Counted from the first letter of the stretch, positions 48,790 through 59,370 are shown. The stretch: DNA of 64,000 nucleotides from Saturnia japonica (GCA_033032175.1 CM065307.1:5518001-5582000); one strand, 5' to 3'. Numbers and translations are program-made. Notes: generated by a model not told the origin, from the letters alone.

Positions 48790-49262
48790 TCATAACATAG
48801 CTATCTATAATCGTATGATTATGTATCTATAAAAATACATAGTATAAAACGCAACGTCTTTCTGACTGTCTGTCCGTTTATATTCTTTTGACACGGAATC
48901 CACTTATACGACTTACATGGTTCTTTTTTAAATTAATAGCTATATTATCTGGCCAGGTTATAGGTTACATTTTATTAGATAAAGTACCATACGAAATAAC
49001 AGTGACGATAATGGTCAATAAATTTGAAAATAAAAACTTATTCCGGGCGCTTAAATGGCTTACGCTGAGTAAGTCACGAGAAAATTAATGTACAACATAA
49101 TTGAAAATCTTAAAAATACCTTAAAAAATGTCAGAGATGGCATAAGTCTATCTTCTAATGATCACCCACAATAAGCATTTTTGCGGCAGCTCTATTTGCG
49201 CGTGCGCTCGGTCGACAGCAGTCTGTATTCCACGCAAGCAGAGCTGCGGGTACAGCTAGTAT
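48790..49262 (+). mobile_element. Helitron-like element, type 2
   Basis: It contains TCTTTCTGACTGTCTGTCCG, GGGCGCTTAAATGGCTTACG, CTGAGTAAGTCACG and GATCACCCACAATAAGC. The end reads GAGCTGCGGGTACAGCTAGT. Confidence 0.6.
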
Positions 49263-49306
49263 AACATAATAATAATATTATTTTATTTTAATATTAGAAT
49301 GGTATC

Positions 49307-49799
49307 CATTAATCCATACTAATATAATAAAGCGGAAAAGGTTTTTGTTTGCTTGTTTGTTTTAACCACGCTAATCTCTGGAAGTACCAGTCGGATTCGA
49401 AAAATTATTTTTATATATGATAGCCAGACTCTCGAGACATGATATAGGCTATTTTAGATTAGGCTAAAATTTTCAGATAGCCTTAAATATTGATTTTTGT
49501 CACGTAAGACGGAAGTCGAGGCGCTCCCGAACTGCTTAAACTGCGTGCGCTGGCGTAATCATTAATGATACGGAAATACAATGTTCTACAATAATATTGG
49601 TCCTTAGTAACCAAAAAAAAGTCTGCGATAGCATATGTCTAACTCTTATACATAAGCCAGAATAAGGTATTTTGTGACAAAGATTTGTTGGAAATTAAAA
49701 AGTGATTTATAAGTATTATCTTTAGACATAGCATATTAATCCTTACAAACAAAAATTATTTCATATTAACCCGAGTGAAACCGTGGGATACAGCTAGTG
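49307..49799 (+). mobile_element. Helitron-like element, type 1
   Basis: It opens with TCCATACTAATATAATAAAG, continues with ACCACGCTAATCTCTGGAAG and ACCAGTCGGATTCG and ends CCGAGTGAAACCGTGGGATA then CAGCTAG before T. Adjacent to the next LINE fragment. Confidence 0.65.
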
Positions 49800-49824
49800 A
49801 TGTAATAAATGTTAAAGATATAGG

Positions 49825-49990
49825 AGCAGAGGAAGACAGAAGAATGTATGGATTGATTGTGTGAGGAATGACATGTGGGTAAAAGGTACGAATACTGATA
49901 TGACAGTAGGAAGAGAAGACTGAAAGAGGAAAAAGTGTTGTGACGCCCCCACTTATTTGGAATAAGGGTAAGCAAAAGAAGAAAATGATA
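49825..49990 (+). pseudogene. RTE-like LINE C-terminal fragment
   Basis: The plus-strand frame reads GRQKNVWIDCVRNDMWVKGT then NTDMTVGRED, one in-frame stop, and KRKKCCDAPTYLE. It corresponds to the same protein tail as 2940-3185 (W.DCV.NDM...G..T.M), degraded by a stop. It starts about 25 bases after the end of the Helitron-like element. Confidence 0.65.
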
Positions 49991-49999
49991 GAATTGTAC

Positions 50000-50820
50000 C
50001 ACGAAGGCTACAAAAGAAGTCGAATTAGATAGATTGAGTTATGGGAAGACGATATTTAAAAAGTAGCTGGCCCAACGTTGTATCAAAATACCAAAAAACA
50101 GGAAAAGATGCAAGTCTTTAAAAGAGGTCTTTCTTGAAAGGCAATCTATTTTGGAGAAATCGATAAACAAATAGATCCATAATAAAGTGGGTATATCTTA
50201 TTGCTAATTGGTGTGAATAATTTTATTTATATTTAGTAGTTTTAGGAAATTTTTGTTTTGGATCTTTATTTAAAAAATAATTGTTGAAAAGATTTCTATA
50301 TATTTGACATTATTCTTTAAATCAAATAAGTATAGCTATTATAATTTCTAGCGTATTCAATATATAATTTACATCTAAACATTGCTAATGAGCGTATGAA
50401 TATATAATTATAAAATCATTTGTTTCTACAAAAACTTAGTCTTACTTCTTAGTCTTACTTAGTAGGTACATTGGTAAATCTTCTACGAACGTTTCAATGA
50501 ACTTATACAATTAGTTTAAAATATTTACTCGAGTAAACATAACCAGAGTTATAAGTTGTGGTTGAGAGAAAACGCTCTGGATTTTCAATAGTCGCATTGC
50601 CAATAACGGCAGCGTCCTTGCTTTCAAAAAATTCTGCAACTTCATACTAAGAAACCACGATACTATCGCTAACAAATACATTTAACGTTCATTGCTGCTT
50701 TAGTGAGTGTTGATGTAATCTAATCATGTATAAAGTTATCGACATATGAAAAATAATGCGATCGAATAATTTCTCATTCATTTGTTGAGTGGCGTTAGTG
50801 TTTATTTTACGTATAGTCTA
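50000..50820. other. AT-rich intergenic DNA, nothing recognised
   Basis: No supported feature was seen. Confidence 0.3.
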
Positions 50821-50848
50821 ATTTATTTTTGTTACAAATTATTTTGCA

Positions 50849-50875
50849 ATGGCGTCAGTAACGACTCGTGATAGG
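50849..50875 (+). CDS. candidate first coding exon (start codon plus donor)
   Basis: ATGGCGTCAGTAACGACTCG encodes MASVTTRD and is followed within nine codons by GATAG then GTAATT, a usable donor. It is preceded by more than 80 bases without another ATG. A second ATG context at 51072 (MKMASKPSCAQCGDDL, then stop) repeats the ATGGCGTCA start 230 bases on. No downstream exon is identified. The evidence is weak. Confidence 0.15.
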
Positions 50876-51124
50876 TAATTCCTATTTATTGTATTTGAAT
50901 TGTATATAATCATTTTGGATAAAAATGTATGACTTTTGTTTTTGTTTGTTTATACTTTAACAAAGACTTTAAATTACTAATAATTTTGAAACCGCAAATA
51001 GAGTATGTTCATATAGCCGCATATAGAGTGTTGATGTACGTTCAGTTGTCAGTTGTCAACTGTTTGTATACAATGAAAATGGCGTCAAAGCCATCATGTG
51101 CTCAATGTGGTGATGACCTTTAGC

Positions 51125-51300
51125 CACTTTGTGTTGTGTTCCTGCGATGAGTAGAGATTCCGAAGCTCCATGGGGTAGGGACGTTCAAGGTCGTTAAAGC
51201 GCTAGTTATATATCTATGCTATTATAAGTGTCCATATTCTATGGTAGCCGCTTACCATCAGGCGGACCGTATGCTTGTTTCTCACCGTAGTTATATAAAA
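51125..51300 (-). repeat. interspersed repeat, family C
   Basis: TTTGTGTTGTGTTCCTGCGA, GCTCCATGGGGTAGGGACG and CGCTTACCATCAGGCGGACC precede GTATGCTTGTTTCTCACCG. It parallels 12066-12276. Confidence 0.65.
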
Positions 51301-51379
51301 AAACTACTAAGCACGCTTTGTAACTTAAAATCAATAAAGTTGTTGTAAAGTTTTTCACACTAATTGGTGTATTTCCCAA

Positions 51380-51846
51380 TACGCCACAGTAACTCAAGCC
51401 TAGGTCGATTCCCTCGGTGTGGACCCCTTGAGTCTAGTAGCCGCTCGCGCGATATTAGTGGCACTACACTTGTATTCACCAGCAATCCACAGACACCAAT
51501 ACACTGCACACCACACAGGTACATAGGTTGTATAAAAGAACCTTTTTTTGTACTAGTTAGACATAAATTTACAGATCACTAAATACATACACACATGTTC
51601 CTTCCTTCCTCCCAGGGGTCAGAAACATGTATATACATATGTATAGTTAGTTAGCTCAAATTCTACGGATAGGGAATAAGATCGCTATGTTGATGGTAAC
51701 CAGCAACAGCCCAAGCCGTAGTTCGATTCGCTTTAATTTAATTTAATTTCGCTTAAGCGCTCAGCTCCAAGCCCTGTGAACCTGTAAAAGTCGCGTGGGG
51801 CTCCAGGGCCCTTATGGCTAAAAGAATAGCCAGTTTGAAAAAAAAA
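51380..51846 (+). mobile_element. family R retroposon, long copy
   Basis: It follows the full-length copy at 26039 block by block: CAAGCCTAGGTC, CGCTCGCGCGATA, CTGCACACCACACAGGTACA, CTTCCTTCCTCCCAGGGG, TAGTTAGTTAGCTCAAATTC, AGCGCTCAGCTCCAAGCCC and a final A9 run. The middle is somewhat diverged. Confidence 0.7.
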
Positions 51847-51984
51847 CCCAATACGTCGTAGATTGGCGTGATGATTAAGTTCATGTTTTTCTTTGGCTTA
51901 AGCCCAGCAGTAGGACCGTTACAACCTGGTATTATTATAATATTGTATATATATATGTTATATACCATAAAAATTAATAGTTTT

Positions 51985-52250
51985 TTAACAGACTTCAAAA
52001 AAAGGCGAAGGTTATTCGAATGTATTTTTTAATGGATATTCAGCTATAATTTCTTTGTTTGTTAACCGATTTGAATGATTCTTTTTTGGTTCATAGGTTG
52101 TTTGATGTTTGATACCTCAAGGTTGGTCCCATTTTAGTTTCGTTGGCATTCACAATCGTTGAAGTTGTATTGCTTTAAGCTAAAAATTGTTTTGTATATA
52201 TAGAAAGTTTATTATTTCAAAATATTAAAAATAATATAAATTTTTGAAGT
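51985..52250 (+). repeat. interspersed repeat, family E
   Basis: ACTTCAAAAAAAGGCGAAGG, TTGTTAACCGATTTGAATGA and CCCATTTTAGTTTCGTTGGC are shared with 23440-23655. Confidence 0.5.
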
Positions 52251-52475
52251 TACACTTCTTTTGTCGCCTTTAGTAGAGGGGGAAATTGAGAGCTGCTGCG
52301 CATCAGTGACGAAAATAAGACATGATGAAGTTAGTCATCTGCAATGATAATAGTATGATTAAGTATTACAGACTTTTATTTTTTTTAATTGTGTAATAAA
52401 TGTATAGTCGTGTAATAATTTTTATCTCGACTGCCTTGAGAACTAATTCTTGATTAATATTATTATTCTTAATTG

Positions 52476-52870
52476 AGGTTCTTGGTTCGATTTCCAGGTC
52501 GAGCAAAGTGTTATTGGGCTTTTTCTATGAAATCCTCAGTAGCAGCTCGGAGTTTTGCTTTGTGCCCGATTAATGGCAATAGGCTCGCCCCCTTTTATAT
52601 GGGACCTAAAAGAACATACCCGGCAAACTGTTGGTGTTTTTTTTTTAATTTATTTTCCAAAATACAAAATACATATTAAATTATTTTCTAGAATCGCCAA
52701 ACTGAAAAACAGTTTGTTGGCGAAAAACAAAATGCATTCAATACAGTAGTATTACATAACATTTAAAACATTATTATATTAAACATTTATTTCAAAAAAT
52801 GGTAACATTAGTACGTATACATTAGTATACCTCTGCCTAACGCTTCGTGGATACAGGCGTGATAGTATGT
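52476..52870 (+). mobile_element. tRNA-derived SINE, family A, split by an insertion
   Basis: The head is truncated but keeps the B box in TTGGTTCGATTTCCAGG. The body continues with GCCCGATTAATGGCAATAGG and ATACCCGGCAAACTGTTGG, is interrupted at about 52636, and resumes near 52826 with CCTCTGCCTAACGCTTCGTG. The end lies near GGCGTGATAGTATG. Confidence 0.75.
52637..52824. mobile_element. AT-rich insertion inside SINE A
   Basis: The segment begins with a T9 run and contains a stem-loop, CGCCAAACTG with CAGTTTGTTGGCG around AAAAA. It ends beside two copies of ACATTAGTA (52807 and 52820 region), a possible short target duplication. The class is unknown. Confidence 0.45.
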
Positions 52871-52874
52871 TATG

Positions 52875-53677
52875 TTATATGTGATAATTTATCGTTTTAT
52901 AAATTAAAAAAATAAGTAAAATGAATTTATATTATTATTTTTGATCAGTAACTTCATCACGTTAGCACGCGGATAAAAATTTTGGTGCTAATTTTGTTTT
53001 GCTACGTCAAAGAAGTCTACGTGCATGCATAAGCATTAGTATACGCAATTATATTTTTAAATATGTATTAGTTTCACTTGGTTACGAAATTTTTTAAACA
53101 GCTCTTATGAATACATAAATCCTACGCACCTCTTGTACCATTTACCAACACTAATACTGATAATTACTAATACCTACTTATAATTGAATTACATTAACGG
53201 CTGCAAATAAACTTGTCGATCCGGTTGACCAAGCTAACGAATGCTTGTAAATAATAAACAGCAAACTAGTTCTCTGGAAGTCGAAGTTGCATCATTGCAA
53301 GGTGACAGTGGAAAATAACAATGTAATTTAAATTACTTAATTTACGTAACATTCCATGGAATGACATCTAAAAGTATATCCAATAAGTCTTTTATAATAT
53401 TCGCTTAATAATTTAAAACTGTTTATTTTGCTAAATTTAGGTTTATTACAATCATATTAAACTCTTCAAATGAATATATTATGATAAAATTAAACTGAAC
53501 AAATTTTATTTATTGTTTCTGTAAAATGTATTGTACTTTTACTTTTAATAACATTAAAATTACTTAATTAACTTGATCTGTTTAATCAATTGGTGTGTTT
53601 TAAGCATTTAAGTTACCATAAAGAAAATAATGTAAAAACACTTAGATTATTTATGAATTGGATTATAAAACACTATA
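52875..53677. other. AT-rich intergenic DNA, nothing recognised
   Basis: No supported feature was seen. Confidence 0.3.
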
Positions 53678-53938
53678 TTATAAAGAGGAAAGATATGACT
53701 TTTTTTTTGTAATGGATATAACTCAAAAACTACGAGAACGATTTAAAAAATTCTTTCATTAAAAAAAACTACAGTATCAGCGAGTAACATAGGATATATT
53801 GTAATTTGCAAAGATAATTTATTCCTCATAAAAATGTCGATAGTTTTACACAAAGTATAAAAAATTGCATACACGTATGGGTTGGCGATGTTTGTCGTTT
53901 AAAATTAACACGGGTGAAACCATGGGGTACAGCTATTA
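53678..53938 (+). mobile_element. Helitron-like element, type 1, short copy
   Basis: ATTATAAAGAGGAAAGATAT opens it and ACACGGGTGAAACCATGGGG then TACAGCTA closes it. It is internally shortened relative to the copy at 55155. Confidence 0.5.
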
Positions 53939-54190
53939 TTTTATAAAAATACTGAAATTCCTGCATCTTGGAACAATGCTTCAATCAAAGAAATGTCCGG
54001 TCTTTGTCTTGCTGTAAAATAATGGTACCGTTTCTTGGTCAATGTATTCCCTCCTTATGAAATCGGATCCTTCAAGCGTAATAATGGACAACATGACAAT
54101 GTAGATTGGTGATGTCCGATCTTTCTGTTATCGTCTTTATTTTTTGATTATACTGTACTTACCATCTGTCCAGGGAGTTTTTTTTATAAT

Positions 54191-54545
54191 AACTAGCGAT
54201 CGCACTAAGCTCGAAATTCGACCATCGAGTTTTTGATCATAGACTATTTTCTGTTGACATTTGCAGTATTCATAAACTTAAACAAAGAGTATTTATTATC
54301 TACATCACTTGATGTCACATTTCGTTGAGTGACAATGTCAATATTTTGGGAGGTCGAAGTTCAATGGCACTGGTCGAGTTAGGATGCTCAGTATTAATTA
54401 ATTTAAATTTGATATAATAGTAACAGATATTATAGATACATTTTAGTTTCTACACTCCTGCATATAAACTTTAACCATGCAAAATCTCACAGTTTTCCGT
54501 GCACGCATTATGCTTAAATAGGGTTGAAAGCTTTTGCTTCACTTA
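54191..54545 (-). mobile_element. Helitron-like element, family D, copy 3
   Basis: This reverse-orientation copy begins on the plus strand with ACTAGCGATCGCACTAAGC and ends near GCTTTTGCTTCACTTATC. The core AATGTCAATATTTTGGGAGG is the reverse complement of the other copies. Confidence 0.65.
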
Positions 54546-54970
54546 TCTATACATATAAAATGCTTTGTCCTGAATGACTGACGGATCATGTGTTCTTTGC
54601 ATGACGTAGGCATCCGATAAGAAAGGAATTTCCGTGATTCTACCCCTAAGGGGGTAAAAAAGAGGGGCAAAGTTTGTATGGGACAACGTTATTTCTTGGT
54701 CCAATCTATTTCAAACTTTGCATAAACCTTTTTTAACAGAATTGATGGAAGACGTGTTTTATATTTTATTGAACTTCATCCCCTATGGGGTTAAAAAGGG
54801 GTAGAAAATTATTTTGGCGGTGATTTGCTTCGTAGTTGATGTCAATACTTCTTAGTGCTTTTGATTTAAATTACATTTTATTTTGACACATGTTTGAAAA
54901 CTTAATCCGATTTTATTCAAAAAAGGTTGAACTCACTTAAAAACATAAGCAAATACTCTTTAAAATTGGA
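54546..54970 (+). mobile_element. repeat fragment with Helitron-like start
   Basis: TCTATACATATAAAATGCTT resembles the 5' end of this superfamily. The interior has TCTACCCCTAAGGGGGTAAA and a similar CCCCTATGGGGTTAAAAAGG block, two related motifs about 130 bases apart. No end was identified. Confidence 0.35.
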
Positions 54971-55154
54971 ATATCTCGAAAATCACCGTACAATATTAGT
55001 ACCTCATTTAAGGTTTCTAAGCTTAAAGAGGTTATGCACTTTTAGGACACGTCATTATAGTGACGTATAGTTTGAAATTAGAAATGGTAAGGACTAGAAT
55101 ATTTTGGTTATAAATTATACGAATCATTCCATATTAAAAAAAAACATGTAAAAT

Positions 55155-55818
55155 CTATACTAATACTAATAATATAATAAAGGGGAAAGTTTTTTCTTTG
55201 TTTGTTTAAACATGCTAACCTCTGGAACTACCAGTCGGATTCGAAAAGTTCTATTTTTATATGATAGCCAGACTCACGAGGAATAATATAGGCTATCTAA
55301 CATTAAGCTATAACTCTCAACTAGCCTTAAATATTGACTTTTGTTACATAAGTCGGAAGTCGAGACCCTCCCGGACTGACTTATCCGCATGCGCTGGCGT
55401 AATCGTTAATGATAAGGAAATTTAATGTTATAAAAAAATATTGTTCCTAAGTATATCTTAAAAAAAGTTGGGATAGAATATGCTTATCTCTTATACATAA
55501 GCCACAACAAGGAATTTTGTGACAAAGATTTGTTGAAAATACAAAATTGCTTTATGAGCATTATTTTTAGGCATGGCATATTAATAATCCTCATGAAAAA
55601 ATGGTACTCCATTATAAAAACCATTTTATGAAGTTAAACTTTGCCCTTTAGAGTATGTTATTTGAACACATGGTTTAGCAGATAATGCAAAATTAAAATA
55701 ATTTTACATTCGGCTCCGGTCTATAATTATAGTACTGTAAGCTACACAGGTGCGATGGCGACGCGTAGCGGTGTTTGTCGGATAAAATTAACACGGGTGA
55801 AACCGTGGGGCACAACTA
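55155..55818 (+). mobile_element. Helitron-like element, type 1, long copy
   Basis: TCTATACTAATACTAATAAT opens it, followed by CATGCTAACCTCTGGAACTA and CCAGTCGGATTCG. It ends ACACGGGTGAAACCGTGGGG then CACAACTAA. The terminal hairpin and CTAA fit the Helitron consensus CTRR. Confidence 0.65.
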
Positions 55819-55962
55819 AGGAACATAATAGTTAACGAAAAAAACTTCGTTACGACCGGATCTCCGCCTCTAGTTTTTTAATATATATGTGATGTTAATA
55901 AAAATATTACTTTACTTAGATTTGACCTAATTAAAACAAAAACAAAGTTTTCAAGATCATAA

Positions 55963-55968
55963 TTTATT
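55963..55968 (-). terminator. poly(A) signal of the SLC18B1-like gene
   Basis: AATAAA on the minus strand lies 55 bases after the stop codon of the last exon, a typical spacing for a short 3' untranslated region. Confidence 0.65.
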
Positions 55969-56023
55969 CAGTTTGCATAGTGATTACGTTATTTAAAATG
56001 TACATTATGTCCCATATGCACCT

Positions 56024-56173
56024 CTATACCGATGATCGAGACTCCCGTACGAAGGTCTGTAGCGTGGAGTACGCTGACTCCAAGGACTCTGCCGGTTCTT
56101 GTAACTGGAGCACGCTATCAGACTGTTCATACCTGGCGGACGGGACTGCTCTACGCTGATACCACAACGACGA
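56024..56173 (-). CDS. SLC18B1: SLC18B1-like transporter, last coding exon
   Basis: The acceptor TTTTTCAG ends at 56174. In phase 0 the exon encodes a 49-residue polar tail that begins SSLWYQRRAVPSARYEQSDS, continues with acidic LQEPAESLESAY and ends FVRESRSSV before TAG at 56024-56026. This would be the cytosolic C-terminus after the last transmembrane helix. A second frame is also open here (RRCGISVEQSRPPGM... to a stop near 56005) and would be used if the preceding exon were spliced at its GTATGT site instead of GTAAAT. I prefer the first reading for its acidic, mixed composition. A MITE begins about 70 bases upstream of this acceptor in the intron. Confidence 0.6.
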   Translation of the reverse strand, partial: SSLWYQRRAVPSARYEQSDSVLQLQEPAESLESAYSTLQTFVRESRSSV

Positions 56174-56241
56174 CTGAAAAACGATATAAAGCTTCGTACA
56201 ATGATAAAGAGTGAAGGATAGCGCACATGGATTTTGTATTA

Positions 56242-56754
56242 GGGGACGTTCAAGTTAAGTATTACGAAACGCAATTTGGGGGATGGGGGTCTTGTAAAAC
56301 GTTACGATGGGTTACGAAGGCGAGAGGGGGTTCGAACACCGTGTTACGTAACATTGTTTTTATTTTTATTTAACTAAAATTAGCCAATTTGAATTTCTCA
56401 AGGTCTCAACACTTTTCTTTTATGTTTTACGAGGAATCCCTCAATTGTATTGTACGAAATGTTATTTTTTCGTTTATGCTTTACGGAGAATCCTGCGACT
56501 GTATTATACGTCATTTTATTTTGTTTCCGTTGTTATTATTCGTTATTGTAGTCAGTGTTGTTAAAGTGAGTTCATACTGCAATGTCCTCAAAACAGGGAG
56601 ATTTGCATCACCAGTTGTTCTTGGCCAATAAACGCCCTCATGCTGACTTGGGTGTTACTTACCTTTAAAGAAGGAGGACGGGGTACAGAAAACTGGTATA
56701 GTGCGTTACATGCGGATTTTTAAAAATTGCGTTACGTAATACTTGAACGCCTCC
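56242..56754. mobile_element. 513-bp MITE with TTA target duplication
   Basis: The terminal repeats are GGGGACGTTCAAGTTAAGTA (left) and, reverse complemented from the right, GGAGGCGTTCAAGTATTACG. Both are followed by ACGCAATTT. TTA flanks both ends (56239-56241 and 56755-56757). A 3-bp TTA duplication suggests PIF/Harbinger-type mobilisation. The interior holds two diverged direct repeats of about 56 bases (TTTATGTTTTACGAGGAATC and TTTATGCTTTACGGAGAATC), which create an 80-codon hydrophobic frame that is probably fortuitous. Confidence 0.75.
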
Positions 56755-56784
56755 TTAGACGATTTGCTTTCGAATCCTGCGCTG

Positions 56785-57030
56785 AGCCTCGGGTGGAAGA
56801 GTGGGAGGGCTATATCCGACTGGGCCACGACTACCATGTACATTGTACATAATGATAGAGTATTCACAAGGACTCTCTTTTGGTTTGTCGCATTTCAGAA
56901 CATCTAGTGTATGTCTAGCTGACGAGAAGCTTGCAACATGACAGTAACGACCGGCGATGAATGCCGATTTCTCAATGGTCAGCGTTGTTTTTGGATTGTT
57001 CTGTGCTCACCATCGTACAGTGTTATCAAT
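56785..57030 (+). mobile_element. LINE/SINE tail, family F
   Basis: GCAACATGACAGTAACGACC, GGCGATGAATGCCGA and TTGTTCTGTGCTCACCATCG follow the block order of 22000-22225 and 63545-63715. It lies in the last intron of the SLC18B1-like gene. Confidence 0.45.
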
Positions 57031-57245
57031 TTGCCGCGCTATTACAAAAAAAGCTTTCGATGAAAAGGCTCTCTCTATTTTTCCGGTGGCTGACTACTAT
57101 TCTCAAGATGAAAATCTATCGATAATTATTATATTTACTCATGTGATCTGATATCTGTACTACAATGAATGTCTGGCTCTTTTGGCTTAACGATATAGCA
57201 TCCTTAGCTATTTCCATAGTTTTTGTTATAAGTAACTATGGTAAA

Positions 57246-57485
57246 ATGGTGAAGGCCCAGCGGTGACGTAGGTTTGAACTTTAAATAACCTTAGCTTTCG
57301 GTGAAGAAAAACATATTGACAAAAGTATAGCATTGTGGTAGAGCTTTTTTTAATATACACCTGGCTAGTTACCGTCCCTCAATTAGAAAATCTGTCGCTA
57401 AGTACATTGATGTGCATTCCGTCAGAGTCAAGCCCCTCTAGACTCAGCGTGTTTACCATCTTAGACCACATCATAAGTTAATATT
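57246..57485 (+). mobile_element. tRNA-derived SINE, family B
   Basis: GGCCCAGCGGTGACG and GGTTTGAACTTT are the degenerate A and B regions. TTAGCTTTCGGTGAAGAAAA and ACCTGGCTAGTTACCGTCCC follow. It lies antisense in the last intron of the SLC18B1-like gene. Confidence 0.65.
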
Positions 57486-57734
57486 AACGAAAGATTGTGG
57501 TCTAACCTTATATAAAGTTAAAAAAATCGAACATACATCGGGGAGTGCCTGTATCGGAGACGCGGCCGTGTATTTTACGTGAAACGTATTCGCTTGGACA
57601 AGCGGCTGTATCGGGGACACGGCTGTGTATTTTACGTGAATATATATGCGCTCGGACACTTTTATACGTTCTCGGCACAGCTTCAATCTATCATATGTTA
57701 TTTTATGAATAACACTGGATTGCTATTGAGAAGC

Positions 57735-58022
57735 TGAATGATGTCTCAGTTTGTAGTGTATATTTCGAATCCCTGCAATGAAACTGAGCTTTTGGTGAAG
57801 GATAACATCGTGATGAAACCACAGCATGGTGGTTGGGCTTTTTTAATGCCCGTCTGCCAGCTACCACCCTCATGTTGAAAATTTATCACCAAACAGCAAT
57901 AGTTGTGTTCCGACAGCTGTACTTGAGAGACGGTCTTCCACTAGGCTTAGCGTACTATCATCTTGGGCCACATAGTCACTTCAGATCAGGTGAGATTGTA
58001 GCCACAACGCTAAACCTATAAC
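57735..58022 (+). mobile_element. tRNA-derived SINE, family B
   Basis: TTTGTAGTGTATATTTCGAA (degenerate head), GAGCTTTTGGTGAAGGATAA, CCAGCTACCACCCTCATG and CTAGGCTTAGCGTACTATC are present. It is the second family B copy in the last intron, in the same direction as 57246. Confidence 0.65.
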
Positions 58023-58152
58023 TATAAAAAATATGATGAAAATACGAATCTGCTTTTTGACGAGTATAGGCTGACATTGTGTTAAGTTTCCTTAATTTTC
58101 AACTTTAACACCATATACTATATTTAAGCAACATAATTTGAAAGATATTTAC

Positions 58153-58308
58153 ATACCTCTTAGTCCTCTCTGGTGGTAAGCATTTATCACCGATCAGAAC
58201 GCTTTCATCCAAAGTTCCGTCCAATAGCATCAAGTCACCAGCTGACACGGACACGTCCATCTTGTTTGTGAGGTCCCACGTCCATAAGAATATAAGGACT
58301 ATTAACAA
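58153..58308 (-). CDS. SLC18B1: SLC18B1-like transporter, penultimate exon
   Basis: The acceptor AATTCCAG ends at 58309. The exon starts in phase 0 with LLIVLIFLWTW, which completes the last transmembrane helix begun at the end of the previous exon. It then gives a hydrophilic tail (DLTNKMDVSVSAGDLMLLDG and onward to KCLPPERTKRY). Two overlapping donors exist: GTAAAT after TAT (exon end 58153, phase 0) and GTATGT after AAGAG (exon end 58157, phase 2). The first keeps the favoured frame of the last exon. The tail is presumably cytosolic, as in vesicular transporters of the SLC18 family. Confidence 0.7.
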
Positions 58309-58824
58309 CTGGAATTCAATTCACATTTTAAAATATTTATCATTATAATAAAGTATATTTCGCCGGATAATTATACGAACTGTTAATATAAACAATAATA
58401 AAGTGATGGTGTAAACTGATGTTAGACTAAATATGTTTTATTTTGTGCCACATTGTGGACAAACGCTACCACTACAAAAAAACTAGACTTAACTGGTCAA
58501 TAAGATAAATTGAAATTTTAAGAAACCCTCAACACAATTAATATAACTGAGACCATTCCAATGAGTCCAAACACGATATTTCTGATGTAAGTTGGGAAAA
58601 ATTAGGTATCCTGCAGATTCTAGATAATGGTATACGAAGCACCAGTGCAAGGTAGCTGTTTTTTTATACCATTGAAGTAACAGAATAACAAATTTCGACT
58701 AGATCAGAACCGTGGAAGATGCTCACATCCATTTATCAACTAAAAAGAACTGATAATATTGAAATGGCTAATAGGATTTTCTTGAATCATAGCTAAGAAC
58801 AATCTCGACCAAGTCACCTTTCAC

Positions 58825-59246
58825 TAGGAATGCTTCGATACCACCCTTTGATCGATATCAAGTACTCATTAAGGTATCGAATGAAGGAAATCGATACCTC
58901 ATTCGATTCAACTTCAAAGGTTCGATACTTATGAGTACTCAAATCAATATTTAATAATTTTTAAATTCTCGAAGGAGGCTTGTGCTTGCCCTTCTTAGGA
59001 ATGAATCAATATCGTCGTCATTCAGGTGTCGAATTAAAGTATCAAAACCGTATTCGATACCACTTCAAAGTTTCGATACTTGTATAGGGCGGGGGCGATA
59101 TCGTGACGCCAATTGATTTATTATCACTGTTCATTCGATACCAGTACTCAGTATCGAATGGTTGTTTTTTTTTCGATACAAGTATTCAGTATCGAATGAA
59201 AAGGTTCGATACCATATAAGTACTCAATAGTATCAAATCATCCCTA
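58825..59246. mobile_element. hAT-like element full of GTATCGAA motifs
   Basis: The ends TAGGAATGCTTCGATACC (left) and, reverse complemented, TAGGGATGATTTGATACT (right) form imperfect inverted repeats. The flanks CCTTTCAC (58817-58824) and CCTTTTAC (59247-59254) are an 8-bp duplication with one mismatch, as expected for hAT. The 422-base interior repeats TCGATACC, GTATCGAATG and AGTACTCA many times in both orientations, typical of hAT subterminal transposase-binding arrays. There is no coding. It is in an intron of the SLC18B1-like gene. Confidence 0.75.
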
Positions 59247-59254
59247 CCTTTTAC

Positions 59255-59370
59255 ATTTTTTTTGTCTAAAACGGTTCAGCCGTTTAGTGAGATACGATGT
59301 CATACATTACACACAAACACACGTTAAACTTATATCATCCCTCTGTCCGTGTCGGGTGTTAAAAATAATA
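59255..59370 (-). repeat. repeat tail in intron
   Basis: AACGGTTCAGCCGTTTAGTG and ATTACACACAAACACACG resemble common insect repeat tails. The class is unknown. Confidence 0.3.

Noticed and set aside
56389..56631. Hydrophobic 80-codon frame with an internal duplication
   Set aside because: It lies inside the 513-bp MITE, and the hydrophobicity comes from AT-rich duplicated DNA.
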